Shown in pieces: positions 3,806 to 12,514 of a stretch of 23,596 nt of DNA. The DNA is from a virus: IMG/VR virus record IMGVR_UViG_3300032282_000050, positions 1 to 23,596 of that record; one strand, 5' to 3'. The stretch's first letter is position 1. The number at the start of each line of letters is the position of its first letter. The position numbers were made by a program, and so were the translations under genes. The notes beneath the pieces were generated by a model that had not been told where the DNA came from, did not search any database, and saw only the letters and a program-made list of their open reading frames with translations.

Positions 3806-6400
3806 TTATTTTCCTAAGTCTGAAAGTTTAGTGCCAAGTTGGGATGCCTTTTGCATTTCCTTTTGGGACTTTTGTGCTTCTTTAGTCAATGCTTTGGCAG
3901 CAAGTTTCTCTGAACCAGCCATGCCAGCTTTGCCGCCCAAATAACCACCCACAGCTGCACCGCCTGGCCCTGCAATAGCGCCACCGATGCCAGCGCCAGC
4001 TGTTGTGCCAAGTTTGCCTAGGTTGCCCTCAATAAGCCCAACTCGTCTTAATTGCTGACCAGCGCCCTCATAGCTGTGAACGCCTGGCATCAAATAGCCA
4101 CCCATGTTCAATGTGTGGAATGCTTGTTGTTCTTCAGGTGTAAACGCCATTTTGATCTTGTCTGCCCTGGCATTCAAAATTTTATTGACAGCATTTTGAT
4201 TCCATTCACCAGCTTTGGCAGCGCCAGCCTGGTAGATTTCACGGGCCAAGTTGCCACGCATCTCATTCATTGCAGATTGGGCTGAAACACGCAAGTCTTG
4301 CGGGACTTCCACAGTCCACTTTGGCAAACCCGTAGTCTTATCAATAGGGCCAGAAATAGTGCCTTTGGAAACCTTCTCAGCTGTGTCGTAAATGTGCCGC
4401 CATTGGTCAAGGGGCATACTGTTTAACTTCTGAGGAATTGCATCAAAGGCTGTGGCAGTCTGAACGCCATTGGGATCAATGTCGCCAAATATCTCTTTAA
4501 TGCCTTTAGAGCCAAACAAAACCTTTTCGGCCTGGTGCAAACTGTCAGCCTTTTTGAGCAAGTCTAAACCACCAGCTTGACCAATATCACGCTCAATTGC
4601 CTGGTTGATTTGTTTGATCACGCCAGCGTTGTCTTTTGTCCAATTGCTATTTAAAGCCTTTTGAACGGCTGTCCATGCGCCTACGGTGTTGGGCGCATAC
4701 ACGTTGCCCATTTCATCTTTGAAACCGACAGTTTTAGCGTGATTGATCAAATCTTCAGCAGCTTTCGCAACGCCTTCATTGCCCTTTAAACCAAGGCCAG
4801 CTTTAAATTGTTTGTCACCAAATAGGTTTTGAACGTTGCTAGTTTGGATTGGGTTGTCTCCAACCTTTTGGGTAACCTCGTCATACAGTTTCTTTTTCTC
4901 GCCTTTAAAGAACCCTGCAAGACCTTCCTCACCAGCAAATGCGTCATTGATACGCTGACCACGCTCGTAGGGCGTAATCAATGTTGGACTTGCGCCCGTG
5001 TTCTCAATGCGCTTTTGAGCATAGTTAGAAAGCGCCACTTGTTCATTGGCGATTTGTTGTTTGTACAGCTCACCTTCTGGCGTTGGGTTAGCCATCTTTG
5101 CTTTGGTGTGTTCATTGCGCAACAGATTTTCGTTGCCTGTGATCACGCCTGGGCGAACTTGTCCCGTGTTGCCAAGAATCTCATTAGCAATTTGCGCCCT
5201 GGTCTGTTGTTCAGTAACTGGCACATCTTGCGCAGTCTTGGACAACTTGACTTGAGGAAATTGACCTCGGGCTGATTCTTCGCCAGTAATCTGACCAGCG
5301 TAAGGATTGTTCTCAACTTTGGCCGCACCAATACTGCCAGGCTTGGCTTGGGGTTGTATTTGGGGTTGTGGTTGACCGCCCTTGGCCTCAAACTGTCTTT
5401 GTAACTCTAGTTCACCAACGCCAAGTTGTTTTCCAATAACGCCTGGTATTTGTTTGCCAGCTTGAACTGCTTGACCCACGGTCTGTCGTGCTTGTTGCGC
5501 AGCTGGCCCAGCCAACGGTGCAAAACCAGCCAATTCAGGCATCATGCTTGGAGGCACTTTGCTGGCTTCAAACGCTTGTTGCAGTCCACCTAAAACAGCC
5601 TGGGCTTGCGGTGTTCTAATTTCAGGTGACAGCTGCTTTTGTAAGTTTGCAGATTGTTCTTGACCAATGCGCACACCTTCAGGTGTTCCATATTGACCAG
5701 ACCTTAATGATGCAACAATGCCCGTTGCAGGGCCAAGAACGCTTGTTGCAGCGCCAGCTAGGGGTGCTGTAATGATCTCACCCAAAGCACGTTTGCCTTG
5801 TTGAAATTGGTTATAAAGGTCAACAGCACCATTTAAAACAGGGCCACCAGTAGGTTGTTTTGGCCCACGGGTTGACTGGCCTTCAGCAATTGCTTTTGCC
5901 TGGGGATCAAACCCTGCGTATGAACCACGCCCTGCACCACCGTCAAATGTCGGCTGCATGGGTTTGTTTGGCTGTGTTTGCTTGCCAAGGATCATTGCAC
6001 CTAATTCATCATCAGGGGCTTGTGTTTGTTGTGCTGGCGCTGCGCCCTGCATTACCTTGTTGACATAGCTTGAGGGGTCTTTGGTGACAAAGCCGCCATA
6101 TTGGGCCAATGCTTTGTTTACATCGCCATTGTTTCGCTGAACCAATTGTTCCAGGTACGCTTTGGCTGCGCCACGGGCTTCTTTTTCATCAAAGGGATTA
6201 AACTTCATCCCTTGCTTGTGAAGCATTTGCACAGTCTCAGGCATGAACTGATAAGCGCCCATTGCCTTAGTGTCTTTGTTGATGGCAAACGGGTCTTTGC
6301 CACTCTCAACTTTTTTTAGTCGATCTAGCAATTCATCTGTAACGACAGAGGCTTTGGCTTCAGGCGCTTTGCCTAAAATAAGTGCGCCAAGTTCATCCAT
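3806..6400 (-). CDS. Large internal virion (ejection) protein with N-terminal lytic transglycosylase domain
   Basis: This is an 864-residue protein. Residues about 22-115 form a lysozyme-like transglycosylase domain. The catalytic Glu is Glu32 in K-K-V-E-S-G-K-D-P, followed by the family's M-G-A-Y-Q-F-M-P-E-T and L-A-Q-Y-G-G motifs. A ten-residue sequence at the very N-terminus, D-E-L-G-A-L-I-L-G-K, recurs with one change right after the domain (131-140). The rest is mostly helical and Gln/Ala-rich. The C-terminus carries a glycine-zipper stretch (A-G-I-G-G-A-I-A-G-P-G-G-A-A-V-G-G) that could insert in membranes. In P22 (gp16) and T7 (gp16), ejected proteins build a channel across the envelope, and the T7 one also opens peptidoglycan. 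The start overlaps the previous stop by one base (TAATG) and has a strong GGAGG. The domain call is firm; the ejection role is inferred from domain and position. Confidence 0.82.
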   Translation of the reverse strand: MDELGALILGKAPEAKASVVTDELLDRLKKVESGKDPFAINKDTKAMGAYQFMPETVQMLHKQGMKFNPFDEKEARGAAKAYLEQLVQRNNGDVNKALAQYGGFVTKDPSSYVNKVMQGAAPAQQTQAPDDELGAMILGKQTQPNKPMQPTFDGGAGRGSYAGFDPQAKAIAEGQSTRGPKQPTGGPVLNGAVDLYNQFQQGKRALGEIITAPLAGAATSVLGPATGIVASLRSGQYGTPEGVRIGQEQSANLQKQLSPEIRTPQAQAVLGGLQQAFEASKVPPSMMPELAGFAPLAGPAAQQARQTVGQAVQAGKQIPGVIGKQLGVGELELQRQFEAKGGQPQPQIQPQAKPGSIGAAKVENNPYAGQITGEESARGQFPQVKLSKTAQDVPVTEQQTRAQIANEILGNTGQVRPGVITGNENLLRNEHTKAKMANPTPEGELYKQQIANEQVALSNYAQKRIENTGASPTLITPYERGQRINDAFAGEEGLAGFFKGEKKKLYDEVTQKVGDNPIQTSNVQNLFGDKQFKAGLGLKGNEGVAKAAEDLINHAKTVGFKDEMGNVYAPNTVGAWTAVQKALNSNWTKDNAGVIKQINQAIERDIGQAGGLDLLKKADSLHQAEKVLFGSKGIKEIFGDIDPNGVQTATAFDAIPQKLNSMPLDQWRHIYDTAEKVSKGTISGPIDKTTGLPKWTVEVPQDLRVSAQSAMNEMRGNLAREIYQAGAAKAGEWNQNAVNKILNARADKIKMAFTPEEQQAFHTLNMGGYLMPGVHSYEGAGQQLRRVGLIEGNLGKLGTTAGAGIGGAIAGPGGAAVGGYLGGKAGMAGSEKLAAKALTKEAQKSQKEMQKASQLGTKLSDLGK

Positions 6401-7866
6401 TACAAACCTCCAGTTTCAGACAATTTCTTGATGTTCTGATACTTATTGTAGAACTCTTGACGCTTTTTAGGGTCACTTCCAAGCAGTTTTTCAATCTCAA
6501 ATTTGCGCTGCGTTGGGTCAGTTATGTCCTTGTAAATGTTCATAACTTCAAAAATCTTGCTGTCAGCATTTGAGTTCCACAATTGCTGATAAGCCTTCAT
6601 GTTGTTGTCGCCATACTGTTGGGCAAACTTCTGTGCGCCAGTCGCTTGCATATCAATATTGGTTTGGTCAGCCTGAACCCTACGGGCAATTTTGGTCAAA
6701 ACCTCTGGAGGCACTTTAATTGTGCCGTTAGCAACCGCTTGCATATCTAGGCCAGCCACGGTGTTTCCTAGACCGCCCATTGCTTTGGCATTGGAAAGCG
6801 CCATGTTCGCCAAGTCTTTAGCCAACATATCATATTGCTCACTACCGATTGCCATGCGGATTTTTTGCTCAACTTGACCAGGAATGCCACCTTTAGAAAA
6901 GTAAAGGTCACTTCCAATTTTGTTGGCTTGCTGGATAACTTCCTCAGTATTCCTACGGGCCTGGCTTAAACCGCCTTGGGCTTCAACCAAACGTGAACGA
7001 TAGGCTTGACCAGCTGTTTGGTCTGCTGCCTCTGTCGGCTCTGGTGCGTAAGGCTGTGAGGCGCTTCTGACAGGGTAAGGCAATGGCGTATTGCCAAGCA
7101 CAGGCTTTTGACCAGCTGCACCACTAGGCATACCGCCAGGCTGACCAGGAGTGTTTTGCAAACCGCCAGCAACGCCAACCGTAGCTGTGGGCATTTCACC
7201 GCCAGCACCTGGTTGAGTGGTGACAGTTGTGCCTTGCGCTGTTGTGCTGATAGTAGGCGCAAACGCTGTTTCTTTTTGCGCTGGCGACAATAATCCTTGT
7301 TCTTGCGCAATTAAATCTTTAGTTATGTGAGGGCCTTTGGTTGCTTTACTTAATGGAACTTTGTAAGCCTCAATTAAATCGTGCATTTCACGGCTGTCAG
7401 GAAATTCACCTTTAAGACGATCTAATTCCTGAATAGCAGTTTGTGGATCATCAATTTTTAGACGTCCCAAAATCCCCAAACGCCCAGCAACATTTTGACG
7501 CATTTCTTGCGTCATTGCGTTTTTGGCTTTAGTTGCTTCTGTTTGACTTTTGGCTAATGTGCTTAATTCACTAATAACTTTAGGTGCAGTTAATGGTGCA
7601 AAAGTTGAAATTTTGTTTAATTTATCCATGTCAGTCCGACCATTGGTTTGCCAATTGTCAGGATTGCTCATGAAGTCTTGAATTTTTAAACGCTCATCGT
7701 TTTGTTGACGCAAGACTTGGTTTTCAATCTGAGCCTTTTCCAAAGCCAAAGGATTAAGCTGCTGGGCTTGTTGATAGCTTTGGATGCCAGAAGCCATGTT
7801 TACCAAGTCCCCAAGGCTTGAACCTTGTGGTTTGGGATAGTTCACATTCATTGAAAAGTCAGCCAT
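6400..7866 (-). CDS. Probable internal virion protein, helical with Pro/Gly-rich linker
   Basis: The protein is 488 residues; the ATG has AAGGA seven bases before. Three regions can be seen: a helical, Gln-rich N-terminal half (about 30-200, with Q-Q-A-Q-Q-L-N-P-L-A-L-E-K-A-Q), a Gly/Pro/Thr-rich linker without order (about 205-285), and a second helical half. The N-terminal pattern, including M-S-N-P-D-N-W-Q-T-N-G-R-T-D-M-D-K-L-N-K, is one I associate with unnamed structural proteins of environmental podoviruses. It sits in the middle of three large late genes that take the place of the P22 ejection genes (7, 20, 16). No enzyme motif is seen. It is therefore a candidate ejection or internal core protein; the role is from context only. 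Confidence 0.65.
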   Translation of the reverse strand: MADFSMNVNYPKPQGSSLGDLVNMASGIQSYQQAQQLNPLALEKAQIENQVLRQQNDERLKIQDFMSNPDNWQTNGRTDMDKLNKISTFAPLTAPKVISELSTLAKSQTEATKAKNAMTQEMRQNVAGRLGILGRLKIDDPQTAIQELDRLKGEFPDSREMHDLIEAYKVPLSKATKGPHITKDLIAQEQGLLSPAQKETAFAPTISTTAQGTTVTTQPGAGGEMPTATVGVAGGLQNTPGQPGGMPSGAAGQKPVLGNTPLPYPVRSASQPYAPEPTEAADQTAGQAYRSRLVEAQGGLSQARRNTEEVIQQANKIGSDLYFSKGGIPGQVEQKIRMAIGSEQYDMLAKDLANMALSNAKAMGGLGNTVAGLDMQAVANGTIKVPPEVLTKIARRVQADQTNIDMQATGAQKFAQQYGDNNMKAYQQLWNSNADSKIFEVMNIYKDITDPTQRKFEIEKLLGSDPKKRQEFYNKYQNIKKLSETGGL

Positions 7867-7875
7867 GATTTATCC

Positions 7876-9642
7876 TTATGTCGCTTTGATCATAGAGCCA
7901 AGCAATGCGGTGTTGCCAAGGTTGCTCAAAGCATTTGCTGTGTTAGCACCACCAGCTGTGGCGTTACTTGCCAAGGCCGATCCCAAACCAGTTGCCAGAT
8001 TAGCCGCATTCAAGCCATAGACGTTGGCTGCATTCATGCCTTGACCAGCAGTTGTTGTCAGATTTCCACCATAGCCAGAAGCCAATGAACCCATGTTAGA
8101 GCCGTAGTTAGCACCAAGATTAGCCAACTGACCAGCTGACGTTGTGCCAATTTGAGCCATGTTAGCCAGGTTGTTGTAAATGTTACTGCGTTGGTCTTGG
8201 AAATTCTTAAACGCTTGTTGGTAAGCATTACCCGCATAGTCTTGGGTATAACGTTGCAGACCTTGTAGCGCATTACCGCCCAAAGCACCACCGCCCATGT
8301 TACCAGCACGTTGATTAGCCATCTGACCTTGTTGCAATTGGAATGCGTAGTTAGGCGCTAAATTAGCGTTCAAGTCAGCATTCGTAAATTGACGGGTCAA
8401 ATAGTCTTGATTTGCCAATAAGCCTTGAGAACCAGCCCTTCCAATATCCTGGTAAGGGTCTTGATAACCAACTTGCTGGTTATACAAATTCTGCATATTT
8501 CCAGCGGTGTTTGCGTAAATGTTGCCCAAATCTTGACGATTGGCAGCGCCTATATTTTGTGCATTTTGGTAAGCATTGGTTAAGGCTGTACCAGCTTGTC
8601 CACCATATTGGTTAATCAAATTTCTAGCATCTGCAATGGCAGCGGCATTTGAGCCTGTTCCCAACAAATTGCCAAGCGCAGACAAAGTTAAACCTTGCCC
8701 CAAAGTAGTTCCCAAAGCAGAACCCGCAGTATTTGCTAATGTAGAACCTAATGTAGAACCCGCTGTGCTACCTAATGTAGAACCAAGGGTAGAGCCAAGG
8801 GTAGAACCCAAAAGAGAACCGCCTACGGTTGATCCAAGACTACCTAAAGTAGAACCAAGAGCCGCACCGCCCAATAATGAATTTGTAGCGCCTAATGTGC
8901 CGCCTGTTAAACCAGCATTTAACCCCGCTGTTCCAGTAGTTAAACCAGAATTTAAACCCGCTGTTCCAGCAGTTAATCCTGTTCCACCAGCTGCACCTCC
9001 AGCTGCACCTCCAAGTGCTGCACCGCCTGTGCCATATAAGGCTGCTTGTTCAGCAGCAGTCAAAGCGCCAGCCCCTGCGGGGATACCACTTAAACCAGCC
9101 AAATCAGAACCAACAGTCCCTAATGTGCCAAGTGAACCAAGAGTAGAACCGCCAGCAGCAGTTCCAGCTGCCTCGCCAACACCAGGCAAACCAAACATCA
9201 TGCCACCAGCTGCTAATGCAAAGGGCAATAAACTGCTGTCAACCGCTTGCTGAGTGCCTGTACGCTGTAAAGTGCCATCTGGGTTGTATTGCTGATAACC
9301 ACCACCCGTTTTGTTTTCGCCAACTTTGTAAGTCAGGACATTCTCAAGACCGCCAATTTGTTGATCTTGGCCTGAACCAATGGTTTGATATTGAGGCTGG
9401 ACAATCGTGTCGCCAAGGGTCAAAGATTGGCCTGGAGGGATAGTCGCTGCAACCCTTGCGGCCACTTCGCCCTCAGAAACGCCAACCGCCCTAGCCATTT
9501 GCGCAGGGGTAACACCGTAAGTTTGCATTGCTTGAGCAATTTGCGCATCACTCATGCCTGGGTTTGCCGCCAACGCATCTTTGATTTGTTGATCGGTAAC
9601 GCCAACCGCTTGAGAAACTAAAGAATTGATTGTGTTGTCCAT
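7876..9642 (-). CDS. Low-complexity internal virion (DNA-ejection) protein candidate
   Basis: This is a 588-residue protein. Residues 10-65 hold HTH-like repeats (G-V-T-D-Q-Q-I-K-D-A-L, M-S-D-A-Q-I-A-Q-A-M, G-V-T-P-A-Q-M-A-R-A-V, G-V-S-E-G-E-V). Residues 140-330 are Gly/Ala/Thr/Leu-rich and hydrophobic, with tandem G-S-T-L units and an 11-residue duplication. Residues 410-500 contain a block known from phage injection-type proteins: N-Y-A-F-Q-L-Q-Q-G-Q, G-G-A-L-G-G-N-A-L-Q-G-L-Q-R-Y and Y-Q-Q-A-F-K-N-F. The Gly-rich hydrophobic middle is suited to membrane entry, as in P22 gp7 or gp20. The start is an ATG with only a weak upstream GAGAAAG. The virion role is inferred from composition, the block just named and position. 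Confidence 0.7.
   Translation of the reverse strand: MDNTINSLVSQAVGVTDQQIKDALAANPGMSDAQIAQAMQTYGVTPAQMARAVGVSEGEVAARVAATIPPGQSLTLGDTIVQPQYQTIGSGQDQQIGGLENVLTYKVGENKTGGGYQQYNPDGTLQRTGTQQAVDSSLLPFALAAGGMMFGLPGVGEAAGTAAGGSTLGSLGTLGTVGSDLAGLSGIPAGAGALTAAEQAALYGTGGAALGGAAGGAAGGTGLTAGTAGLNSGLTTGTAGLNAGLTGGTLGATNSLLGGAALGSTLGSLGSTVGGSLLGSTLGSTLGSTLGSTAGSTLGSTLANTAGSALGTTLGQGLTLSALGNLLGTGSNAAAIADARNLINQYGGQAGTALTNAYQNAQNIGAANRQDLGNIYANTAGNMQNLYNQQVGYQDPYQDIGRAGSQGLLANQDYLTRQFTNADLNANLAPNYAFQLQQGQMANQRAGNMGGGALGGNALQGLQRYTQDYAGNAYQQAFKNFQDQRSNIYNNLANMAQIGTTSAGQLANLGANYGSNMGSLASGYGGNLTTTAGQGMNAANVYGLNAANLATGLGSALASNATAGGANTANALSNLGNTALLGSMIKAT
8735..8862 (-). repeat. 12-base coding repeat encoding Gly-Ser-Thr-Leu units
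   Basis: About ten 12-base units in frame with the host gene encode (G-S-T-L)n with some variants (G-S-T-V, G-S-T-A, A-N-T-A), roughly residues 262-302 of the ejection-protein candidate. Unit copies differ at third codon positions (Gly as GGT or GGC, Thr as ACA or ACC, Leu as TTA or CTT). The peptide repeat is thus kept while the DNA drifts, though neighbouring units remain nearly identical. Confidence 0.8.
8908..8973 (-). repeat. 33-base tandem duplication (two units)
   Basis: Bases 8908-8940 and 8941-8973 are the same 33-base unit with three mismatches. Each encodes eleven residues of the type (T-A/T-G-T-A-G-L-N-S/A-G-L). The unit is in frame, so length change by slippage would not break the gene. 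A 12-base repeat (about 8989-9012) encoding G-G-A-A lies close by. Confidence 0.8.
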
Positions 9643-9655
9643 GACTTAAACTTTC

Positions 9656-9895
9656 TCAAACATTGTAGTAAGGCACTTTGTAGGTCTTACCATTAACTGT
9701 GACATTCATAAACCCAGCAGGGTTGGCTGGCAACGTAGCTGATCCAGCCGTTGCAGTTGTGGCAGAACTGAAATTCAACAAGTTAATGAAAAACTGTTGC
9801 CAAGACCGTGAGGGACGGTTAGTCGTGCCATCCAAAAACGGTGCTTGTGGATAGGGATTAACTTGCTGCGTGCTAGAGAGTCCAGGAGAAGCCAT
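9656..9895 (-). CDS. Small tail-associated phage protein, function unknown
   Basis: This 79-residue protein starts by a TAATG overlap with the gp10-like gene, so it is probably coupled to it. It has a proline-rich start (P-Y-P-Q-A-P-F-L-D-G-T-T-N-R-P-S-R-S-W-Q-Q-F-F-I-N-L-L). This 'D-G-T-x-x-R-P-x-R-x-W' segment recurs in short virion-region proteins of podoviruses and fibre N-termini, as far as I recall. The C-terminal half has a likely beta hairpin (M-N-V-T-V-N-G-K-T-Y-K-V-P-Y-Y). It could be a small tail or needle-like component in the place of P22 gene 26 or 14, but it lacks the long coiled coil of the P22 needle. Function unknown. Confidence 0.6.
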   Translation of the reverse strand: MASPGLSSTQQVNPYPQAPFLDGTTNRPSRSWQQFFINLLNFSSATTATAGSATLPANPAGFMNVTVNGKTYKVPYYNV

Positions 9896-11883
9896 TAGTT
9901 TTCTGCCCCTTGTACTTTAAGGTTTGCTGAAATGATGACGAAATTCACAGGATCAGTCACCGATACCTCAAAAATTCTGTCACGGGCCGTTCCCAATCTG
10001 CGCCAAATAGCACGATTTCTGTACTTACCCATCTGACCAACAGTTGTCCAATGCTCATTTGACCAGGTTGAACCACCGTCATTTGACCACCGCAACATCG
10101 CTTGTGGATAAGTTGTTGTGGTGTTTGCATTGATGGTATTGAACTCGCCCAAATAAACAGTATCCAATGCCCCAATTGTAAGAGTTCCTGTGTCAGTAAT
10201 GACATAAGGACTTTGCAAATTGATCTGTTGAATTACAGCAGAAAGACCAGTTGTTCCCACGCCTGGTTGAAATTGAATCTGCAATTCATCAAAATATTGA
10301 CGCTGGAATTCAGTCACCAAGTGAGGCGCTCTGCGTAATCTGCGCACATTCTGACCGTCATCTGTGTAATTAGTCTTGTCCAATTCATACAGTTTGCCGT
10401 TTTCATAGTCACCTATAATGATTAAACCTTGGAAAACAGCGCAGCAATTGCCACGGTGACGCTCAAACTGGTTGTCATTAGTCGTGTAAAGCCATTTGTG
10501 CCACATCTGCGTTGTAGCGTCATAAGCCCATGTCAAATTCAACGATGGGAATGTCACCACATAGACTTCATGGCCTTCAAGCTGATAAGTCCACGCTATC
10601 GCATCATCAACATTTTGGTTGGCTAATGTATTTTCAACCGCATGGGTAGAAATCCGCTGTGGGATGTACCCTTGCATTTGCATGATCTGGGCTTGACCAC
10701 GGTTGTTGCGTGAAACGTATGCAAACGAATTGCCAAGGCGATACAGCGAAAAAGGCGCTGCAATACCGTGTTGGGTAGATGTGCCAGGAATCCTTTGAAA
10801 TGGAAACGGTACAGTTCCCACATCAGTCCACACTTCAGATGAAATTTCACCCATCAAATAAACTTCACGGTGATCAACGATCAAAGCCACCAGGTCATCT
10901 GGCGCACCGTCTTTTAATGAGTAGCTAGTCTGGGGTGAAATAGGCGATAAAAGGTCACTAGCGCCCCATTGCTGCGTTGTTGGGTTGTTATAGACAAAGT
11001 AGTTGTCAATAATGTCCACGGTGTTTGCACCGCTAAACGCACCGTCTGTGGATGGCAAAACAGAAAAGTTAATGCCATACATGGTCACGCCAACGGCTAC
11101 CGTACTTGCCACGCTCAATGTGTAAGTTCCAACGCCACCCGTTCCCGTTCCCAATGCCGTGATAATTGTGCCAAGGGTCACGCCAGCACCTTGGATAGTC
11201 TGACCAACGTGCAAAACGCCTGATGTGACCCCAGAAACAGTCATTAGTGTTCCCGCAATTGTGGCAGTCACTACAGCGCCCACGGTTGCCGAACTTAAAG
11301 CCTTAGAAGCCACAGTTTGGCTTCTGTTGATCGTGTAAGTTCCAGTCCCGCCAGTTCCTGTGCCAAGGGCTGTGATCACGGTTTCTGGCAGTATTCCAAT
11401 ACCGTACAAAGACTGGTTAATTGCAATTGTTCCGCTTGAAACGCTTGTGACCGTCAATGTTGTCCCGCTAGTTGAACCAGTAAACACGGCAGCAGCTGGG
11501 CTTGAGATATACCAGGTATAACGATAAGCACCGTCAACAATGTAAACATTGACCCCGTTGTCGGTAATCTTGACTATTCCAGAACTGGAATTAAGCTGCC
11601 CAATCACAGACGGGACAAGGTTGGCTGTCAGCGCATAGACGTAAGGCCCACAGACCGCAATCAGTTGCTCACCGCCAGAAACAGAATGCAGCCCACGAAC
11701 TTCTTGAAGATTTGGCAAAACCGCCTTGACGGTTAAGCCTGGCGTTGGGTAAAGCGCAATTACCCCACGCTCACCTGGTTGCTTAGTAGGATCAACCTCG
11801 GGAAAGAAATTTATTAGCTCTTGTGCGTCTTGGTATATTGACGGGGCTTCATAAGCCGATCCCACAAAGTTAAAATCTGGCAT
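9895..11883 (-). CDS. P22 gp10-like tail hub / packaged-DNA stabilization protein, with inserted beta repeats
   Basis: The 662-residue protein has an ATG with AAAGGAA upstream. The N-terminus ([22 protein letters not shown]) and later blocks ([40 protein letters not shown]) match the family of P22 gp10. That protein forms the tail hub below gp4 and keeps packaged DNA in the head. P22 gp10 is about 470 residues; much of the surplus here is two copies of a 65-residue Gly/Thr/Val-rich repeat (about 133-197 and 204-268). These split the normal 'D-G-x-Y-x-Y...' blade from the following [13 protein letters not shown] blade. The family call is good; the insertion is described separately. Confidence 0.82.
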   Translation of the reverse strand: MPDFNFVGSAYEAPSIYQDAQELINFFPEVDPTKQPGERGVIALYPTPGLTVKAVLPNLQEVRGLHSVSGGEQLIAVCGPYVYALTANLVPSVIGQLNSSSGIVKITDNGVNVYIVDGAYRYTWYISSPAAAVFTGSTSGTTLTVTSVSSGTIAINQSLYGIGILPETVITALGTGTGGTGTYTINRSQTVASKALSSATVGAVVTATIAGTLMTVSGVTSGVLHVGQTIQGAGVTLGTIITALGTGTGGVGTYTLSVASTVAVGVTMYGINFSVLPSTDGAFSGANTVDIIDNYFVYNNPTTQQWGASDLLSPISPQTSYSLKDGAPDDLVALIVDHREVYLMGEISSEVWTDVGTVPFPFQRIPGTSTQHGIAAPFSLYRLGNSFAYVSRNNRGQAQIMQMQGYIPQRISTHAVENTLANQNVDDAIAWTYQLEGHEVYVVTFPSLNLTWAYDATTQMWHKWLYTTNDNQFERHRGNCCAVFQGLIIIGDYENGKLYELDKTNYTDDGQNVRRLRRAPHLVTEFQRQYFDELQIQFQPGVGTTGLSAVIQQINLQSPYVITDTGTLTIGALDTVYLGEFNTINANTTTTYPQAMLRWSNDGGSTWSNEHWTTVGQMGKYRNRAIWRRLGTARDRIFEVSVTDPVNFVIISANLKVQGAEN
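11080..11487 (-). repeat. Two tandem copies of a ~65-residue beta-repeat inside the gp10-like protein
   Basis: Copy 1 (residues about 133-197) and copy 2 (about 204-268) share the order F/V-T-x-(S/I)-x-G-T-L-x-V-(S/T)-x-V-x-S-G, (V/I)-x-x-x-Q-(S/T), G-x-G-(I/V) and [10 protein letters not shown]-(T/V)-G-T-Y-T. At DNA level they still share runs such as GTGTAAGTTCCA on the + strand. A related copy is present in the gp4-like gene at 13040-13258. They look like small beta modules placed in a surface loop. Confidence 0.75.
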
Positions 11884-11885
11884 AT

Positions 11886-12470
11886 CTATTCCTTTAGAAC
11901 GTAAGACTTGCCAGCGAGTAGCGTTTTAATGGATGGCAAACTGATTTGATAATCAATTGCAAGCTGTCGTGCTGATATGCCACTTTTGCGCTTTTCTCGG
12001 ATTTCATTGGCTTGATCCATAGTGAGTTTGCACCTTGGGCCTTTGTCTCCAGAAAAGTCTGGTGAACGACCTTTGGAAACTTTGTCAGCCATGTTATCAG
12101 CGTGCGTACCAACAAACAAATGTTTTGGATTGCAGCAAATAGGATTGTCACAAGTGTGAAGCAAAAAACCTGATTGCTCTGTTCTAGTTGGCGCTTTCCA
12201 TTCAATAACATTGGGATAAACCAATGAATAAATAACTCGATGTGCGTAATAACTAAAATCTTTGATTTGCACTCTGCCGTAGCCTTCTGATTTTGCGCCA
12301 AGCCAAGGCCAACATTCATCTTCATTACGTTTGTCAACCTTAGACCAAAGAACTTCTGGAGTGTTGGCAGGGCGACCAGGCGGTCTTGGGCCTTCTCCAT
12401 TTTTCTTTCTTTGATAATAGGCTTTTGCATATTCTCTGCGTTTGTTTAGTTTATCTAAGTCTATTTGCAT
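11886..12470 (-). CDS. Free-standing HNH homing endonuclease
   Basis: I choose the ATG at 12470, which has AGGA seven bases upstream; the frame also runs up to a TTG at 12491 without such a site. About 194 residues. The N-terminus is basic ([14 protein letters not shown]) with a G-R-P turn. The middle is an HNH domain: [20 protein letters not shown], then [20 protein letters not shown]. Its paired Cys residues may bind zinc and its His residues form the active site. The C-terminus ([23 protein letters not shown]) is an HTH-like DNA-binding part. Such genes cut DNA lacking them and spread by repair. It interrupts two tail genes and is more A+T-rich than both. Not needed for the virion. Confidence 0.88.
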   Translation of the reverse strand: MQIDLDKLNKRREYAKAYYQRKKNGEGPRPPGRPANTPEVLWSKVDKRNEDECWPWLGAKSEGYGRVQIKDFSYYAHRVIYSLVYPNVIEWKAPTRTEQSGFLLHTCDNPICCNPKHLFVGTHADNMADKVSKGRSPDFSGDKGPRCKLTMDQANEIREKRKSGISARQLAIDYQISLPSIKTLLAGKSYVLKE

Positions 12471-12495
12471 GATTGTTCCTGTTAAAAACAACCAT

Positions 12496-12504
12496 ATTTT
12501 AGCA
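12496..12504 (-). promoter_or_regulatory. Possible extended -10 promoter element of the HNH gene
   Basis: Read leftward, TGCTAAAAT lies about 26 bases before the HNH start at 12470, over the gap after the gp4-like stop. It differs at one base from the extended -10 consensus TGnTATAAT. No good -35 is seen at the usual distance (TTTCAT only). It would give the endonuclease its own transcript. Weak evidence. Confidence 0.25.
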
Positions 12505-12514
12505 TAATCCTTAC

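Noticed and set aside
4829-5275. Rightward frame of about 148 residues antisense to the large transglycosylase protein
   Set aside because: Hydrophobic/Cys-rich reverse reading of a Gln/Asn/Ala-rich gene, no initiation signal and no partner genes on that strand.
8576-9253. Long rightward frame with a Pro/Val/Glu-Pro repeat protein of about 225 residues
   Set aside because: It lies antisense to the G-S-T-L repeat region of the ejection-protein candidate; the V-E-P repeat is just the reverse reading of the 12-base unit. No ribosome site and no rightward neighbours.
11894-12430. Second long leftward frame inside the HNH gene (about 178 residues)
   Set aside because: Overlapping frame with no family motif; the HNH frame has clear H-T-C-D-N-P and C-N-P-K-H-L motifs and a ribosome site.
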